A stretch of 64,000 nt of DNA from Dehalococcoidia bacterium (GTDB lineage Bacteria; Chloroflexota; Dehalococcoidia; UBA6926): NCBI GenBank assembly GCA_009841045.1, contig VXMO01000029.1, positions 12,766 to 76,765 on the forward strand, in the 5' to 3' direction. Position 1 is the stretch's first letter. Each line of letters starts with the position of its first letter. Of this stretch, positions 1 to 8,757 are shown piece after piece. The position numbers and the translations under genes are program-made. The notes under the pieces were generated by a model that made no database searches, was not told the DNA's origin, and saw only the letters and a program-made list of their open reading frames with translations.

Positions 1-104
1 CCCCCCCCCCACACCCCCCCCCTCCCCCGCGCCGCCCCCCCCCTTTGTTAAACCCCCCCCGCCCCCCCCCCCCCCGCCCCCCCCCCCCCCCCCCCCGCGC
101 CCCG
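1..104. other. Near-homopolymeric poly-C low-complexity stretch, probable contig-end or sequencing artefact
   Basis: Bases 1-104 are almost all C with scattered other bases; the sequence becomes normally complex afterwards. Confidence 0.8.
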
Positions 105-473
105 GGTCTCGTCGTGCGCCTCCCTGATCCGCCGTCTATCGAGAATGGTTGAGTGACCTCCGGTAGATGTTCGTGGGTACCTACAGAGATGATAGCGGAC
201 GGGGGTGGGGTGGCATCCAGAACGTCCCCTGTTGACTACAATTGAGCACAGGAACTAGAGACGGGAGCGCGGGATGCCACTCAATCGCATCGTAAGAACC
301 TACGGGCGGCGTGCTGAGCGCAAGGCGCTGGAATCAGCCGCTCGAAGTAAGTCGCGCCAACAATTCAAAAGGGAGGCGTTGGATGACGTCTGCCCATCGT
401 CAACAACAGACGACGAGTTGTATCCGCGGCAAGGTGAACGCAGTGAGGCCGCTAGCAAGGGAGTAGCGGCAAG

Positions 474-842
474 CTAGCTGGTTACAGCGGACACGATAGT
501 CAAGAACACGAACAACAGAATTGCACCCCCGACTACGGCGGCGATTATGCCTTTGGCAAGGTCTGTGCCCTTTTCTACCCGCGTGTTGCCGAATTCGTCG
601 GTACGCACGATGTAGCGTTTCTCGCCGCCGGTCAGAGCAAGGAATATCCAGACAATCCACCACCAGCCGCAGGTGAAGATTCCTACGAAGAAATGGAGCA
701 GATGGTTGACTCTGTTGCCACTTACCAAGATGGCCTGGTAGTCAGCATCTGATTCTACTCTTGCCCCCTGCATGACTTCCCGGGCGACCGCGTCTGCCTG
801 TCTCTGGCGTCTTCCCTCATGTCCGGTTGGGCTACTCATCAA
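474..842 (-). CDS. Small membrane protein with two hydrophobic segments, unknown function
   Basis: 122 aa ORF; hydrophobic stretches HLLHFFVGIFTCGWWWIVWIFLAL and GIIAAVVGGAILLFVFLTIVSAV. Confidence 0.6.
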   Translation of the reverse strand: MMSSPTGHEGRRQRQADAVAREVMQGARVESDADYQAILVSGNRVNHLLHFFVGIFTCGWWWIVWIFLALTGGEKRYIVRTDEFGNTRVEKGTDLAKGIIAAVVGGAILLFVFLTIVSAVTS

Positions 843-906
843 ATGTGTCCTTCCCTTCCTCAGGTGGTCTTTAATTCAGATCAATTCACTTAGAACAAAG
901 AACCCA

Positions 907-1359
907 TTAGGTTATTGGCTGGCACATTCTCAGCGACGTGACGCTCTCGAAATCAAAGGTGGCCATGTCTTCGACGGGGACATAGCAAACCGTAGTGATT
1001 TCGTCGTCAACGTCTAACGTTTCCAAGTAATCGCGATGACGTTCGGCGAACTGTGCAATGAGGCTCTGAAATGCAAAGGCATCCTGACCGACATCGAACT
1101 CCACGACAGGTTCGAAGTCATCGTCATCCCTTATTTCGAATACAGTGCCAGTTATTCGAACTCGCCTGCCCTCATACGTGTCTGTCGCGGTTTCTCCATC
1201 ACGCACGTAGTCCCTGTACAATTCATCAGCCGTCACTTCAATTGCTGGCTGTGCGAACTTCGAGGCCCAGCGTTCAATTTGGGTGTCGGTTGCAGTGCAA
1301 GCTACCCCAGCCGCTAACAGCAGAAGACAAGACATCCATATGAGATTTACCCGAGTCAT
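907..1359 (-). CDS. Putative lipoprotein with OB-fold (tRNA_anti-like) domain
   Basis: N-terminal signal with lipobox-like LLLAAGVAC; YEGRRVRITGTVFEI motif typical of OB-fold lipoproteins. Confidence 0.55.
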   Translation of the reverse strand: MTRVNLIWMSCLLLLAAGVACTATDTQIERWASKFAQPAIEVTADELYRDYVRDGETATDTYEGRRVRITGTVFEIRDDDDFEPVVEFDVGQDAFAFQSLIAQFAERHRDYLETLDVDDEITTVCYVPVEDMATFDFESVTSLRMCQPIT

Positions 1360-1374
1360 TTATTATTCCTTTCT

Positions 1375-1803
1375 CTATTCACCAAACTGTTCACGCAGAC
1401 ACCGCAACAACTCTTCATCCGTAAGCATTTCTTCTACCTCGTACTCCGCCGTAAGGAGATCGTCACAGCGCTCAGCGTCGTCAACCTGAGGCGCTGCTGT
1501 AGCGGTTGGTGTCGGAGTAGGTAGAGGTGTGGCTGTCGGTGGGGGAGTTGAAGTCGGCACTGGGGTGGGAGTTGGCATCGGCGTAGCGGTTGCCGTTGGT
1601 GAAGGAGTTGCGGTTGGGGTTGATGTTGGTATGGGAGTCGCAGTAGGTGTAGCTGTCGCAGTTGGCTCGGGCGTCGCCGTAGGTTGCTCAATCACAGTGG
1701 TTGGTGCCGGTTGGACCTGCTCTTCTGATTCACAGCCCAAAACGGCAAGCGTAAACACGCTGGCTAAGACAGCCAGCACTAGAAGTGGGAATCGTCTCCT
1801 CAT
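1375..1803 (-). CDS. Lipoprotein with long Pro/Thr/Ala-rich low-complexity linker
   Basis: MRRRFPLLVLAVLASVFTLAVLGC lipobox followed by ~80 aa of PTATP/PTPTP repeats. Confidence 0.6.
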   Translation of the reverse strand: MRRRFPLLVLAVLASVFTLAVLGCESEEQVQPAPTTVIEQPTATPEPTATATPTATPIPTSTPTATPSPTATATPMPTPTPVPTSTPPPTATPLPTPTPTATAAPQVDDAERCDDLLTAEYEVEEMLTDEELLRCLREQFGE

Positions 1804-2038
1804 TTGAATGCCCCCCTGCAGCATGGTGACCGGGACTTCTTGCTACAGCAGCCGACGATCTGCACAAACCTGCAAGGGGACAGGGAATCCCTGCCGCCAT
1901 GCAAAAGCGGCTTGTGCAGTCGGTTTTAAGCAGAAAAACCGCCGCTGCTGTAGCCCGTTCATTCTGCAAGCGCAGGGAGAGGGTGTCAACGCGCATCGCG
2001 TCACTGCGTCGAACGGGTGTGTCAGAATAGGAGGGCGG

Positions 2039-2064
2039 CCCTTCGACAGGCTCAGGGCGAGCGG
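2039..2064. repeat. Dispersed repeat family B (CCCTTCGACAGGCTCAGGGCGAGCGG)
   Basis: Similar copies at 24400-24425, 26841-26866 and 29881-29906, all intergenic. Confidence 0.75.
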
Positions 2065-2095
2065 AGAGTGGGGGGGCCGCCCTATGGGCGGCACT

Positions 2096-2146
2096 GGATT
2101 CCCGCCCCGTATCGGAGTACGGGGCATGCTTTCGCGGGAATGACGG
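2096..2146 (+). repeat. Dispersed palindromic repeat family A, nested form
   Basis: GGATTCCCGC...GCGGGAATGACGG with an inserted inner palindrome CCCCGTA-TCGGAG-TACGGGG (2105-2124). Confidence 0.75.
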
Positions 2147-2189
2147 AGGGTAGCGAGGAGGAGGCCCCTCTTCGCGGGGGATTCGGTGA

Positions 2190-4571
2190 GTGGCGCGGGA
2201 GGGAGTGACGCTGGATACGCAGGGGTTTCTTAATGATATGCGCTCGCGTGTGGGGTACGCGGGGCAGATCGTGCATGTGGAGTCGATGCCGCATAGCTCT
2301 GCGGCGTATGGTCGGCTCAGCGCTTCCCTGAATCCGCTGCTGCAACACGCCCTGCAGTTACGGGAAATCGACCGTTTCTACACGCACCAGGCGCAGGCCA
2401 TCGACGCGCTCCTGGCAGGCGAGAACGTTGTCGTCGCGACGGGGACGGCATCCGGCAAGAGCCTGTGCTACAACGTCCCCGTCCTGAACGTCTGCGCGGA
2501 TTCATCTCGCACGGGCGCGACGGCGCTCTATCTCTTCCCCGCCAAGGCGCTGGCGCAGGACCAGCTCCGCGCCCTGAACGAACTCACCGCGCCCCTGCCC
2601 GCGCGGCCAACCGCCGCGACGTACGACGGCGACACTCCGCAGCATGAGCGCGCCGCCGTCCGCAAGAACGTTCGACTGCTGCTCACGAATCCGGAGATGC
2701 TGCACGTCGGCATCCTGCCGAACCACAGGCTGTGGTCGCGGTTCCTGCGTCGCCTGAAGTTCGTCGTCATTGACGAGGGGCACATGTACCGCGGCGTGTT
2801 CGGCTCGCACATCGCGATGCTGATCCGGCGGCTGCGGCGTATCTGCCGCCGGTACGGGGCGAATCCGCAGTTCATCGTCACGTCCGCCACGCTCGGCAAT
2901 CCGAAGGAGCACGCGGAGGGAATCACCGGCCTGCCGATGACGGCCATCACGGACGACGGCGCGCCGAGTGCAGGGCGGGAGTTCGCGTTGTGGAACCCAC
3001 CGATCATCGACGATGCCAAGTCGGCGCGGCGCAGCGTTTTGGTGGAGGGGGCGGAGCTGTTCTCGTGGCTCGTGGCGACGGGGACACGGACGCTGTCGTT
3101 CGTGCGGACGCGGCAAGCGGCGGAGTTGATGTATCGAATCTCTGAGGAGAATCTGCAACGGTACGAGACATCGAACGCGCGGGTGAGTTCCTATCGGGCC
3201 GGCTACGTGCCGGAGGAGCGCCGAGAGATCGAGGCCGCGCTGTCCACCGGCGAGTTGACGGGTGTGGTGACAACGAACGCGCTGGAGCTGGGCATCGACA
3301 TCGGCCACCTGGACGCGACGGTGCTGAACGGCTACCCCGGCTCACTTGCGTCCACGTTCCAACAGGCGGGGCGGTCCGGGCGGCGGGGCGAGCGCGGCCT
3401 GTCCATCATGGTCGTGTATGACAACCCGCTTGAGCAGTACCTGGCGCGGCATCCGGATATTCTGTTCCGTCGGGGAATGGAACATGCACGAATATCCACG
3501 ACAAATCCGCGCATCCTTGACCCACACCTGGTGTGCGCAGCGGTGGAGGCACCCTTCGGCGAGATACCGGGCGATATCGAACTGTTCGGCGGCGATGAGG
3601 TGGTGACTGAAGCGCTGGATCGGCTTTCGCACGACAGTTACCTGATTGGGCGGGATCGGCGCGGCACTGAGCAGTGGTACCCCCACCCCAAAGCGGGCGC
3701 GCATCCGGCAAGCGACGTTTCGCTGCGCTCAACGTCCGGCGACAACTATGTGCTCGTTGAGGAGACGACAGGCGTAGTGCTGGAGACCATCGCGGAGGAG
3801 CATGCCTTTGCCTACGCGCACGAGGGGGCTGTGTACCTGCATCGAGGCGACCAGTACATGGTCAGCGACCTGAATCTGACCACAAAGAACGTCATGCTGC
3901 AGCGCACCAACGTGGAGTACCACACGACCTCAATGGCGGACACGGACATGACCGTGCTAACCACAGAGAATGAGAAGCAAGAGGGGCCGGTGAAGGCATC
4001 CGTCGGGCAGGTCGAGGTGGAGCGGACGGTTTACAGGTACAGCAAGCGCAGGCATGACCGGGATGACGTAGTCTCGTACGGCGACGTGGACCTGCCATCT
4101 CGTAACTTCAAGACAGTGGGCCTGTGGTGGACGGTGCCAGAGGAGATGACGGACGCCCTGCGAAAGTATGCTCCTAAATCTGCGAACGAAAAGGAGGCTG
4201 AAGCTCTTGCCGATGCGTTCGTGGCCAGCGCGCTCCACGCCTGCGAGCACGCCTGCATCAGCCTCTTGCCGCTATTCGCGCTGTGTGATCGCAATGACAT
4301 CGGCGGGCTTTCGACGCCCTACCACCCGGACACGAAAGAGGCGACGATCTTCATTTATGACGGCATCCCGGGCGGCGTCGGCATCGCGGAGCGGGGCTAC
4401 GACGTGCTGCGCGAGTTGTGGCAAGAGACTCTGACGATGTTGAACGAGTGCCCCTGCGAGAACGGCTGCCCCTCATGCGTGCAGTCGCCGAAGTGCGGCA
4501 ATAACAATGAGATGCTGGACAAGGGCGGGGCGCGGCTGCTGCTGGAGATGTTGGTGGGGGAGACGCAATAG
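2190..4571 (+). CDS. DEAD/DEAH-box helicase, YprA/MrfA-like, with C-terminal DUF1998 Zn-cysteine cluster
   Basis: GTASGKS Walker A, DEGH, SATLGNP, QQAGRSGRRGE; C-terminal CPCENGCPSCVQSPKCGNNNEMLDK. Confidence 0.9.
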   Translation: MAREGVTLDTQGFLNDMRSRVGYAGQIVHVESMPHSSAAYGRLSASLNPLLQHALQLREIDRFYTHQAQAIDALLAGENVVVATGTASGKSLCYNVPVLNVCADSSRTGATALYLFPAKALAQDQLRALNELTAPLPARPTAATYDGDTPQHERAAVRKNVRLLLTNPEMLHVGILPNHRLWSRFLRRLKFVVIDEGHMYRGVFGSHIAMLIRRLRRICRRYGANPQFIVTSATLGNPKEHAEGITGLPMTAITDDGAPSAGREFALWNPPIIDDAKSARRSVLVEGAELFSWLVATGTRTLSFVRTRQAAELMYRISEENLQRYETSNARVSSYRAGYVPEERREIEAALSTGELTGVVTTNALELGIDIGHLDATVLNGYPGSLASTFQQAGRSGRRGERGLSIMVVYDNPLEQYLARHPDILFRRGMEHARISTTNPRILDPHLVCAAVEAPFGEIPGDIELFGGDEVVTEALDRLSHDSYLIGRDRRGTEQWYPHPKAGAHPASDVSLRSTSGDNYVLVEETTGVVLETIAEEHAFAYAHEGAVYLHRGDQYMVSDLNLTTKNVMLQRTNVEYHTTSMADTDMTVLTTENEKQEGPVKASVGQVEVERTVYRYSKRRHDRDDVVSYGDVDLPSRNFKTVGLWWTVPEEMTDALRKYAPKSANEKEAEALADAFVASALHACEHACISLLPLFALCDRNDIGGLSTPYHPDTKEATIFIYDGIPGGVGIAERGYDVLRELWQETLTMLNECPCENGCPSCVQSPKCGNNNEMLDKGGARLLLEMLVGETQ

Positions 4572-4612
4572 CTCCCAACGGGGCGTAGAATGGTGTCCGT
4601 GTGAGGTGACGC

Positions 4613-4858
4613 GTGGAACTGTATCAGCTGGATTACGTTCTCCATGAGCCCTCTGAAGAACAGGGCGGCCTCTACATGGCCGAGATTCCGGAACTTCCCG
4701 GCTGCCGCGCGTGGGCGGAAACCGCCAAAGAGACCCTCGCCGAACTGAGCGTTGTTGCTGAGCAGTTCATCCTCTCGTACAAGGATCGCGGCAAACCCCT
4801 GCCCGCATCGATAGCCCGGCTCCAGGCCGGTCAGGGCAGGATATCCGTTGCCGTATGA
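4613..4858 (+). CDS. hicB: HicB-family antitoxin
   Basis: GGLYMAEIPELPGCRAWAETAKETLAEL HicB partial RNase-H-like fold; overlaps downstream HicA by ATGA. Confidence 0.8.
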   Translation: MELYQLDYVLHEPSEEQGGLYMAEIPELPGCRAWAETAKETLAELSVVAEQFILSYKDRGKPLPASIARLQAGQGRISVAV

Positions 4859-5064
4859 CCTATCGGGAACTTACACGAAAACTCCGACGGCTGGGATGCG
4901 AATTCGATCGGCAGGCAGGCGGTTCACACGAAATCTGGATAAACCCGGCCAACAATCGCGAAACCACCGTTCCCAGACATGCCAATCGGGACCTGGCCAC
5001 GGGAACCATCCATGCAATTCGCAGAGATTTAGGCCTCACCAGAGAGGAATTCGAACGGGCCTAA
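4855..5064 (+). CDS. hicA: HicA-family toxin (mRNA interferase)
   Basis: TYRELTRKLRRLGCEFDRQAGGSHEIWINP...TTVPRHANRDLATGTIHAIRRDLGL: dsRBD-like HicA with SHEIW. Confidence 0.85.
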   Translation: MTYRELTRKLRRLGCEFDRQAGGSHEIWINPANNRETTVPRHANRDLATGTIHAIRRDLGLTREEFERA

Positions 5065-5070
5065 GCCGCC

Positions 5071-5099
5071 GGACTCCCGCTTGCGCGGGAATGGCGGGG
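5071..5099 (+). repeat. Dispersed palindromic repeat family A (degenerate copy)
   Basis: GGACTCCCGCTTGCGCGGGAATGGCGGGG. Confidence 0.6.
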
Positions 5100-5116
5100 T
5101 GATAAGGAGGTAGGCC

Positions 5117-5779
5117 ATTCGCACTCGCAGTGTCACGATTGAATCGACCGCCGGGATTGTGCTTGAGGGGCAGCTTGATCTGCCGGATGAAGGGGCGGCG
5201 ACACCCTCGGCAGGTGCGGTCATCTGTCATCCGCATCCGCAGTACGGCGGGGAGATGACGAACAACGTGGTTATGGCCGTTTCGTCGTCCGTCGTGGCGT
5301 ATGGACTCGCGGCGCTGCGTTTCAATTTCCGCGGCGCGGGGCGCAGCGGTGGGTCGTATGACAACGGCATCGGCGAGCAGGACGACGCGCTGGCAGCATT
5401 GACTGCTCTGGCCACAGGCTCCGTATCGGACGAATTGCCTAATGAGATGCGCGTCGCGTTGGCGGGGTATTCGTTCGGGGGCGGTGTGGCGCTGGGAGCG
5501 GCGGGGCGTGCGGAGAACCTGGCCGCGCTGGCGTTGATCTCACCGGCGATGGGCGAGGGAACTCCGGAGGCTTATGCGGCGCTGACGATGCCCAAGCTCA
5601 TCGCGACAGGCGAGGCGGACAATTTCGCGACGGTGGAGCGCGTACGGGGTCTGGCAGGGATGCTGCCGGGCGCGACGGAGATCTACATCGCGCCGCAGAC
5701 GGACCATTTCTGGTGGGGCGAGGAGATGAACCTGGGCCGGCGCGTGGGCGAGTTTCTGAGTTCTGCGTTGGGGCGGTGA
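5117..5779 (+). CDS. Alpha/beta hydrolase (dienelactone-hydrolase-like)
   Basis: VICHPHPQYGGEMTNNVV, RFNFRGAGRSGG, GYSFGGGVALG; proposed start is ATT at 5117 preceded by AAGGAGG (first ORF-track start is GTG at 5159). Confidence 0.75.
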   Translation: MRTRSVTIESTAGIVLEGQLDLPDEGAATPSAGAVICHPHPQYGGEMTNNVVMAVSSSVVAYGLAALRFNFRGAGRSGGSYDNGIGEQDDALAALTALATGSVSDELPNEMRVALAGYSFGGGVALGAAGRAENLAALALISPAMGEGTPEAYAALTMPKLIATGEADNFATVERVRGLAGMLPGATEIYIAPQTDHFWWGEEMNLGRRVGEFLSSALGR

Positions 5780-5791
5780 GGGGATAACGAA

Positions 5792-5823
5792 AGCCCCCGC
5801 CCATCGTGTAATGGGCGGGGGCT
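5792..5823. terminator. Bidirectional intrinsic-type terminator between convergent genes
   Basis: Perfect 13-bp stem AGCCCCCGCCCAT / ATGGGCGGGGGCT with 6-nt loop CGTGTA. Confidence 0.75.
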
Positions 5824-5856
5824 CCTTCTCTCAAGAGTTGTCAGGTGGTCGTTAGC

Positions 5857-6948
5857 CTAGCCCTTGCTTGGCAGGGTGGCGATGACGGGGCCGGGGCCGA
5901 CGGAGGTGTTGCCGTTCGTCGAGAGGACGGACTGCAACTCCAGCTCAATGAGGTTCTCGCCGTTCTCCTGCCACTTGCGCTTGACGGTGCCGCCCGTGAC
6001 GACGGTATCGCCGACGGTGCTGAACACGCGCATGCGGAATGAGCCGATCTGCTTGATCGTGCCGCCCAGCCCGATGAACTCGCGCGCAACGCGTTCCCAC
6101 ATGCCGTTGTGGAAGTAGTTCATGGCGTACATGTCCGCCGCGCCACCCTCTTGGGCCACGTGCGTGTTGTGATGGATGGCGTTGAAGTCGCGATTCGCGC
6201 CCGCGGCCATGACCATGCGCTGAACCGTGAGTGGATAGTGTACGGCGGGGACCTCATCTCCCTCGTTCACGTCCTCCCAATACCGCTGGAAATCCCAGTC
6301 GATGATCGGGTTGGCGCGGGGCTCGATGGCGCGGGCGGGCTTTTCGCCGCCGCCGCCAGCAGCAGCGGCAGCTGCCCCCGCGCCTGGATTCGGGACGTAG
6401 GTGTAGCTGACCATGATCTGGCGACCGACTGGTGTGCCGTCCTGGTTGTTCCACTTGTACTCGTATCGCAGGAATGCGCCGTCGCCGACCCGCGTCTTGC
6501 GCGGATTCACGTCGAGCAGAACCTGGGACACCTGGGAGACACGGTCGCCGATGTAGAGCGGCCTGAGCGTCTCAACTTCGAGATCCGTGACGAAGCCTGC
6601 GGTGCCGGGCGAGGGAACTTCCAGGGTCTTGCCCGCGCGGCCCGTGCCGGAGTTGCTGTAATGCGGATCATCCGTCGGCCAGATGCTGCCCATGCCCGGC
6701 TCCCACATGGAGGCGGTCTGGAAGACCTGGATCATATGGGCAGGGGCAAAAACGCCCTCGTAGCCGTACTTCTTCGCAACGGCCTCATCGAAGTGCAACG
6801 GGCAGTCGAACTCCAGGACCTCCATCTGTCGACGGATACCGCTCTGCTCAACGGCATCGATGCCAGTCTTGGGCTCGATCATGATGTCCTTGCCGAGGAG
6901 TTCGCGAGTTGGGCCCCACTCCAGTTCTGAGTCATTGTTTGACGTCAT
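5857..6948 (-). CDS. MaoC-family / FAS1-like dehydratase (double hot-dog)
   Basis: N-terminal FAS1-like dehydratase region, Ala/Gly linker, C-terminal DFNAIHHNTHVA; start at MTSNNDSE. Confidence 0.8.
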   Translation of the reverse strand: MTSNNDSELEWGPTRELLGKDIMIEPKTGIDAVEQSGIRRQMEVLEFDCPLHFDEAVAKKYGYEGVFAPAHMIQVFQTASMWEPGMGSIWPTDDPHYSNSGTGRAGKTLEVPSPGTAGFVTDLEVETLRPLYIGDRVSQVSQVLLDVNPRKTRVGDGAFLRYEYKWNNQDGTPVGRQIMVSYTYVPNPGAGAAAAAAGGGGEKPARAIEPRANPIIDWDFQRYWEDVNEGDEVPAVHYPLTVQRMVMAAGANRDFNAIHHNTHVAQEGGAADMYAMNYFHNGMWERVAREFIGLGGTIKQIGSFRMRVFSTVGDTVVTGGTVKRKWQENGENLIELELQSVLSTNGNTSVGPGPVIATLPSKG

Positions 6949-7071
6949 CGTCCTCTCCTTACCCCTTATTTCCCGTGGCGTGAGACTAATCACGCCGGAC
7001 AGGGAAATAGTGGCGGATTGCGGGCATGGGCGCAAGCGGGGGTATGCTACATGCTGCTATGGGAGGTACGG

Positions 7072-7656
7072 ATGACTGGTAGTGAAGCCGAAACACGTGG
7101 TGGCGGTCGTGGGGCACGGCGGGGGAGTGCGGCCAATCGCAAGGGACTTGTCATCGTCAATACGGGCGACGGCAAAGGCAAGACGACGGCGGCGCTCGGC
7201 GTGCTGTTCCGCTCATGGGGACGCGGGATGAACGCGCAGGTATTCCAGTTCATCAAGCACACCGGCTCGCGTTTCGGGGAGAGTCGCGCTGCAGACAAGC
7301 TGGAGATTCCGTGGAGCGCGATGGGCGACGGTTTCACGTGGCTGAGCAAAGACATCGACGTTTCCGCGGACATGGCGCGGGCGCAGTGGGAGGAGGCGAG
7401 CAAGGCGATCCTCGCCGGCGAGCGAGAGCTAATCATTCTCGATGAGTTCACATACCCGCTCACATACGGCTGGGTTGACGTGGACGGCGTGATTGAGGTG
7501 CTCAAGCAGAGGCCGGAGATGATGCACGTCATCATCACGGGCCGGAATGCGCCGCAAGCACTGATTGACTACGCGGACCTCGTGACAGAGATGCGAGAGA
7601 TCAAGCACCCGTTCAATGAGCAGGGCATTCGGGCCCAACCCGGCATCGAGTTCTGA
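7072..7656 (+). CDS. cobO: Cob(I)yrinic acid a,c-diamide adenosyltransferase
   Basis: GLVIVNTGDGKGKTTAALGVLFRSWGRGM P-loop; LIILDEFTYPLTYGW; VITGRNAP. Confidence 0.9.
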   Translation: MTGSEAETRGGGRGARRGSAANRKGLVIVNTGDGKGKTTAALGVLFRSWGRGMNAQVFQFIKHTGSRFGESRAADKLEIPWSAMGDGFTWLSKDIDVSADMARAQWEEASKAILAGERELIILDEFTYPLTYGWVDVDGVIEVLKQRPEMMHVIITGRNAPQALIDYADLVTEMREIKHPFNEQGIRAQPGIEF

Positions 7657-7659
7657 GCA

Positions 7660-8757
7660 ATGGCGACCCCTGCCCCGTCCCTTGAGCAAGCCGTCGCTGC
7701 CATCCGTCCGCCGGACGAGGAGGCGATGAGTCGCGCGGCGGCGCGGCAAGCGACGCTGACCAAGCCGCCGGGGAGCCTCGGGCAGCTTGAAGAGTTGTCG
7801 ATTCGGCTGGCAGGCATGATGCGGACGGAGCAGCCGCGCATCGGCGGCAAGGCGATCATCATCGCGGCGGGGGACCATGGCGTTGTCGCCCAAGGAGTTA
7901 CCGCGTATCCGCAGGACGTAACGGCGCAGATGGTGCTCAACTTCTTGGCCGGGGGCGCGGCGATCAACGTGATGTGTCGGCAGCTGAGCATCCGGCAGAT
8001 CGTTGTCGATGCTGGCGTCGCAACGAAACTGCCACCCCACCCGGACCTAAGGGCACTAGGTATCGGGCGCGGCACGGCGGATATTTCTCGAGGCCCGGCC
8101 ATGACGCGCGAGCAGGCACAAGCGAGTGTGGAGAACGGCATCAGCCTCGCGCAGGAGTGCGTTGAGAGTGGAATCGACCTCATCGGCACGGGCGATATGG
8201 GCATTGGAAACACGACAGCATCGGCGGCCATCACGTCTGCCATTACAGGTCTGCCGCCGAAGGATGTGACGGGGGATGGTGCTGGGCGGCCTGCGGCGGG
8301 GCTGGATCACAAGATAGCCGCTATTAAGCGGGCGCTTGAGGTCAATAGTCCTGACCCTGCAGATGGTCTCGCGGTTCTTTCAGGCGTGGGCGGATTTGAG
8401 ATCGGCGTGCTGTCGGGGGTGATGATTGGCGCGGCGGCGAGTGGCAGGCCGGTCGTGCTGGACGGGTTCATCTCAGGGGCGGCGGCGCTCATCGCGAACG
8501 TCATTGCGCCTGCGGCACGGGACTATATGATCGCGGCGCACCTATCCGCCGAGCGTGGACATCGGGCGGCGCTGAATCATCTTGGACTGTCGCCGCTGCT
8601 TGACCTCAATATGCGATTGGGGGAGGGAACAGGAGCGGCGCTGGCGATGCCAATCATCGAGGCGGCCGTGGCTACCCTGTCAGAGATGGCGACGTTTGGT
8701 GAGGCGGGGGTCTCCGGCCCGACGGACGAGCCGGGGGTGCGAGAGGGCGAGCAATGA
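7660..8757 (+). CDS. cobT: Nicotinate-nucleotide--dimethylbenzimidazole phosphoribosyltransferase
   Basis: TKPPGSLGQLEELSIRLAGM, AAGDHGVVAQGVTAYPQDVT, GDMGIGNTTASAAI, LDGFISGAAAL. Confidence 0.93.
   Translation: MATPAPSLEQAVAAIRPPDEEAMSRAAARQATLTKPPGSLGQLEELSIRLAGMMRTEQPRIGGKAIIIAAGDHGVVAQGVTAYPQDVTAQMVLNFLAGGAAINVMCRQLSIRQIVVDAGVATKLPPHPDLRALGIGRGTADISRGPAMTREQAQASVENGISLAQECVESGIDLIGTGDMGIGNTTASAAITSAITGLPPKDVTGDGAGRPAAGLDHKIAAIKRALEVNSPDPADGLAVLSGVGGFEIGVLSGVMIGAAASGRPVVLDGFISGAAALIANVIAPAARDYMIAAHLSAERGHRAALNHLGLSPLLDLNMRLGEGTGAALAMPIIEAAVATLSEMATFGEAGVSGPTDEPGVREGEQ

Noticed and set aside
2502-3308. 268-aa minus-strand ORF
   Set aside because: Antisense to the DEAD-box helicase; Arg/His/Pro-rich shadow composition
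6109-6930. 273-aa plus-strand ORF
   Set aside because: Antisense to the MaoC-like gene; no domain and no ribosome-binding site of note
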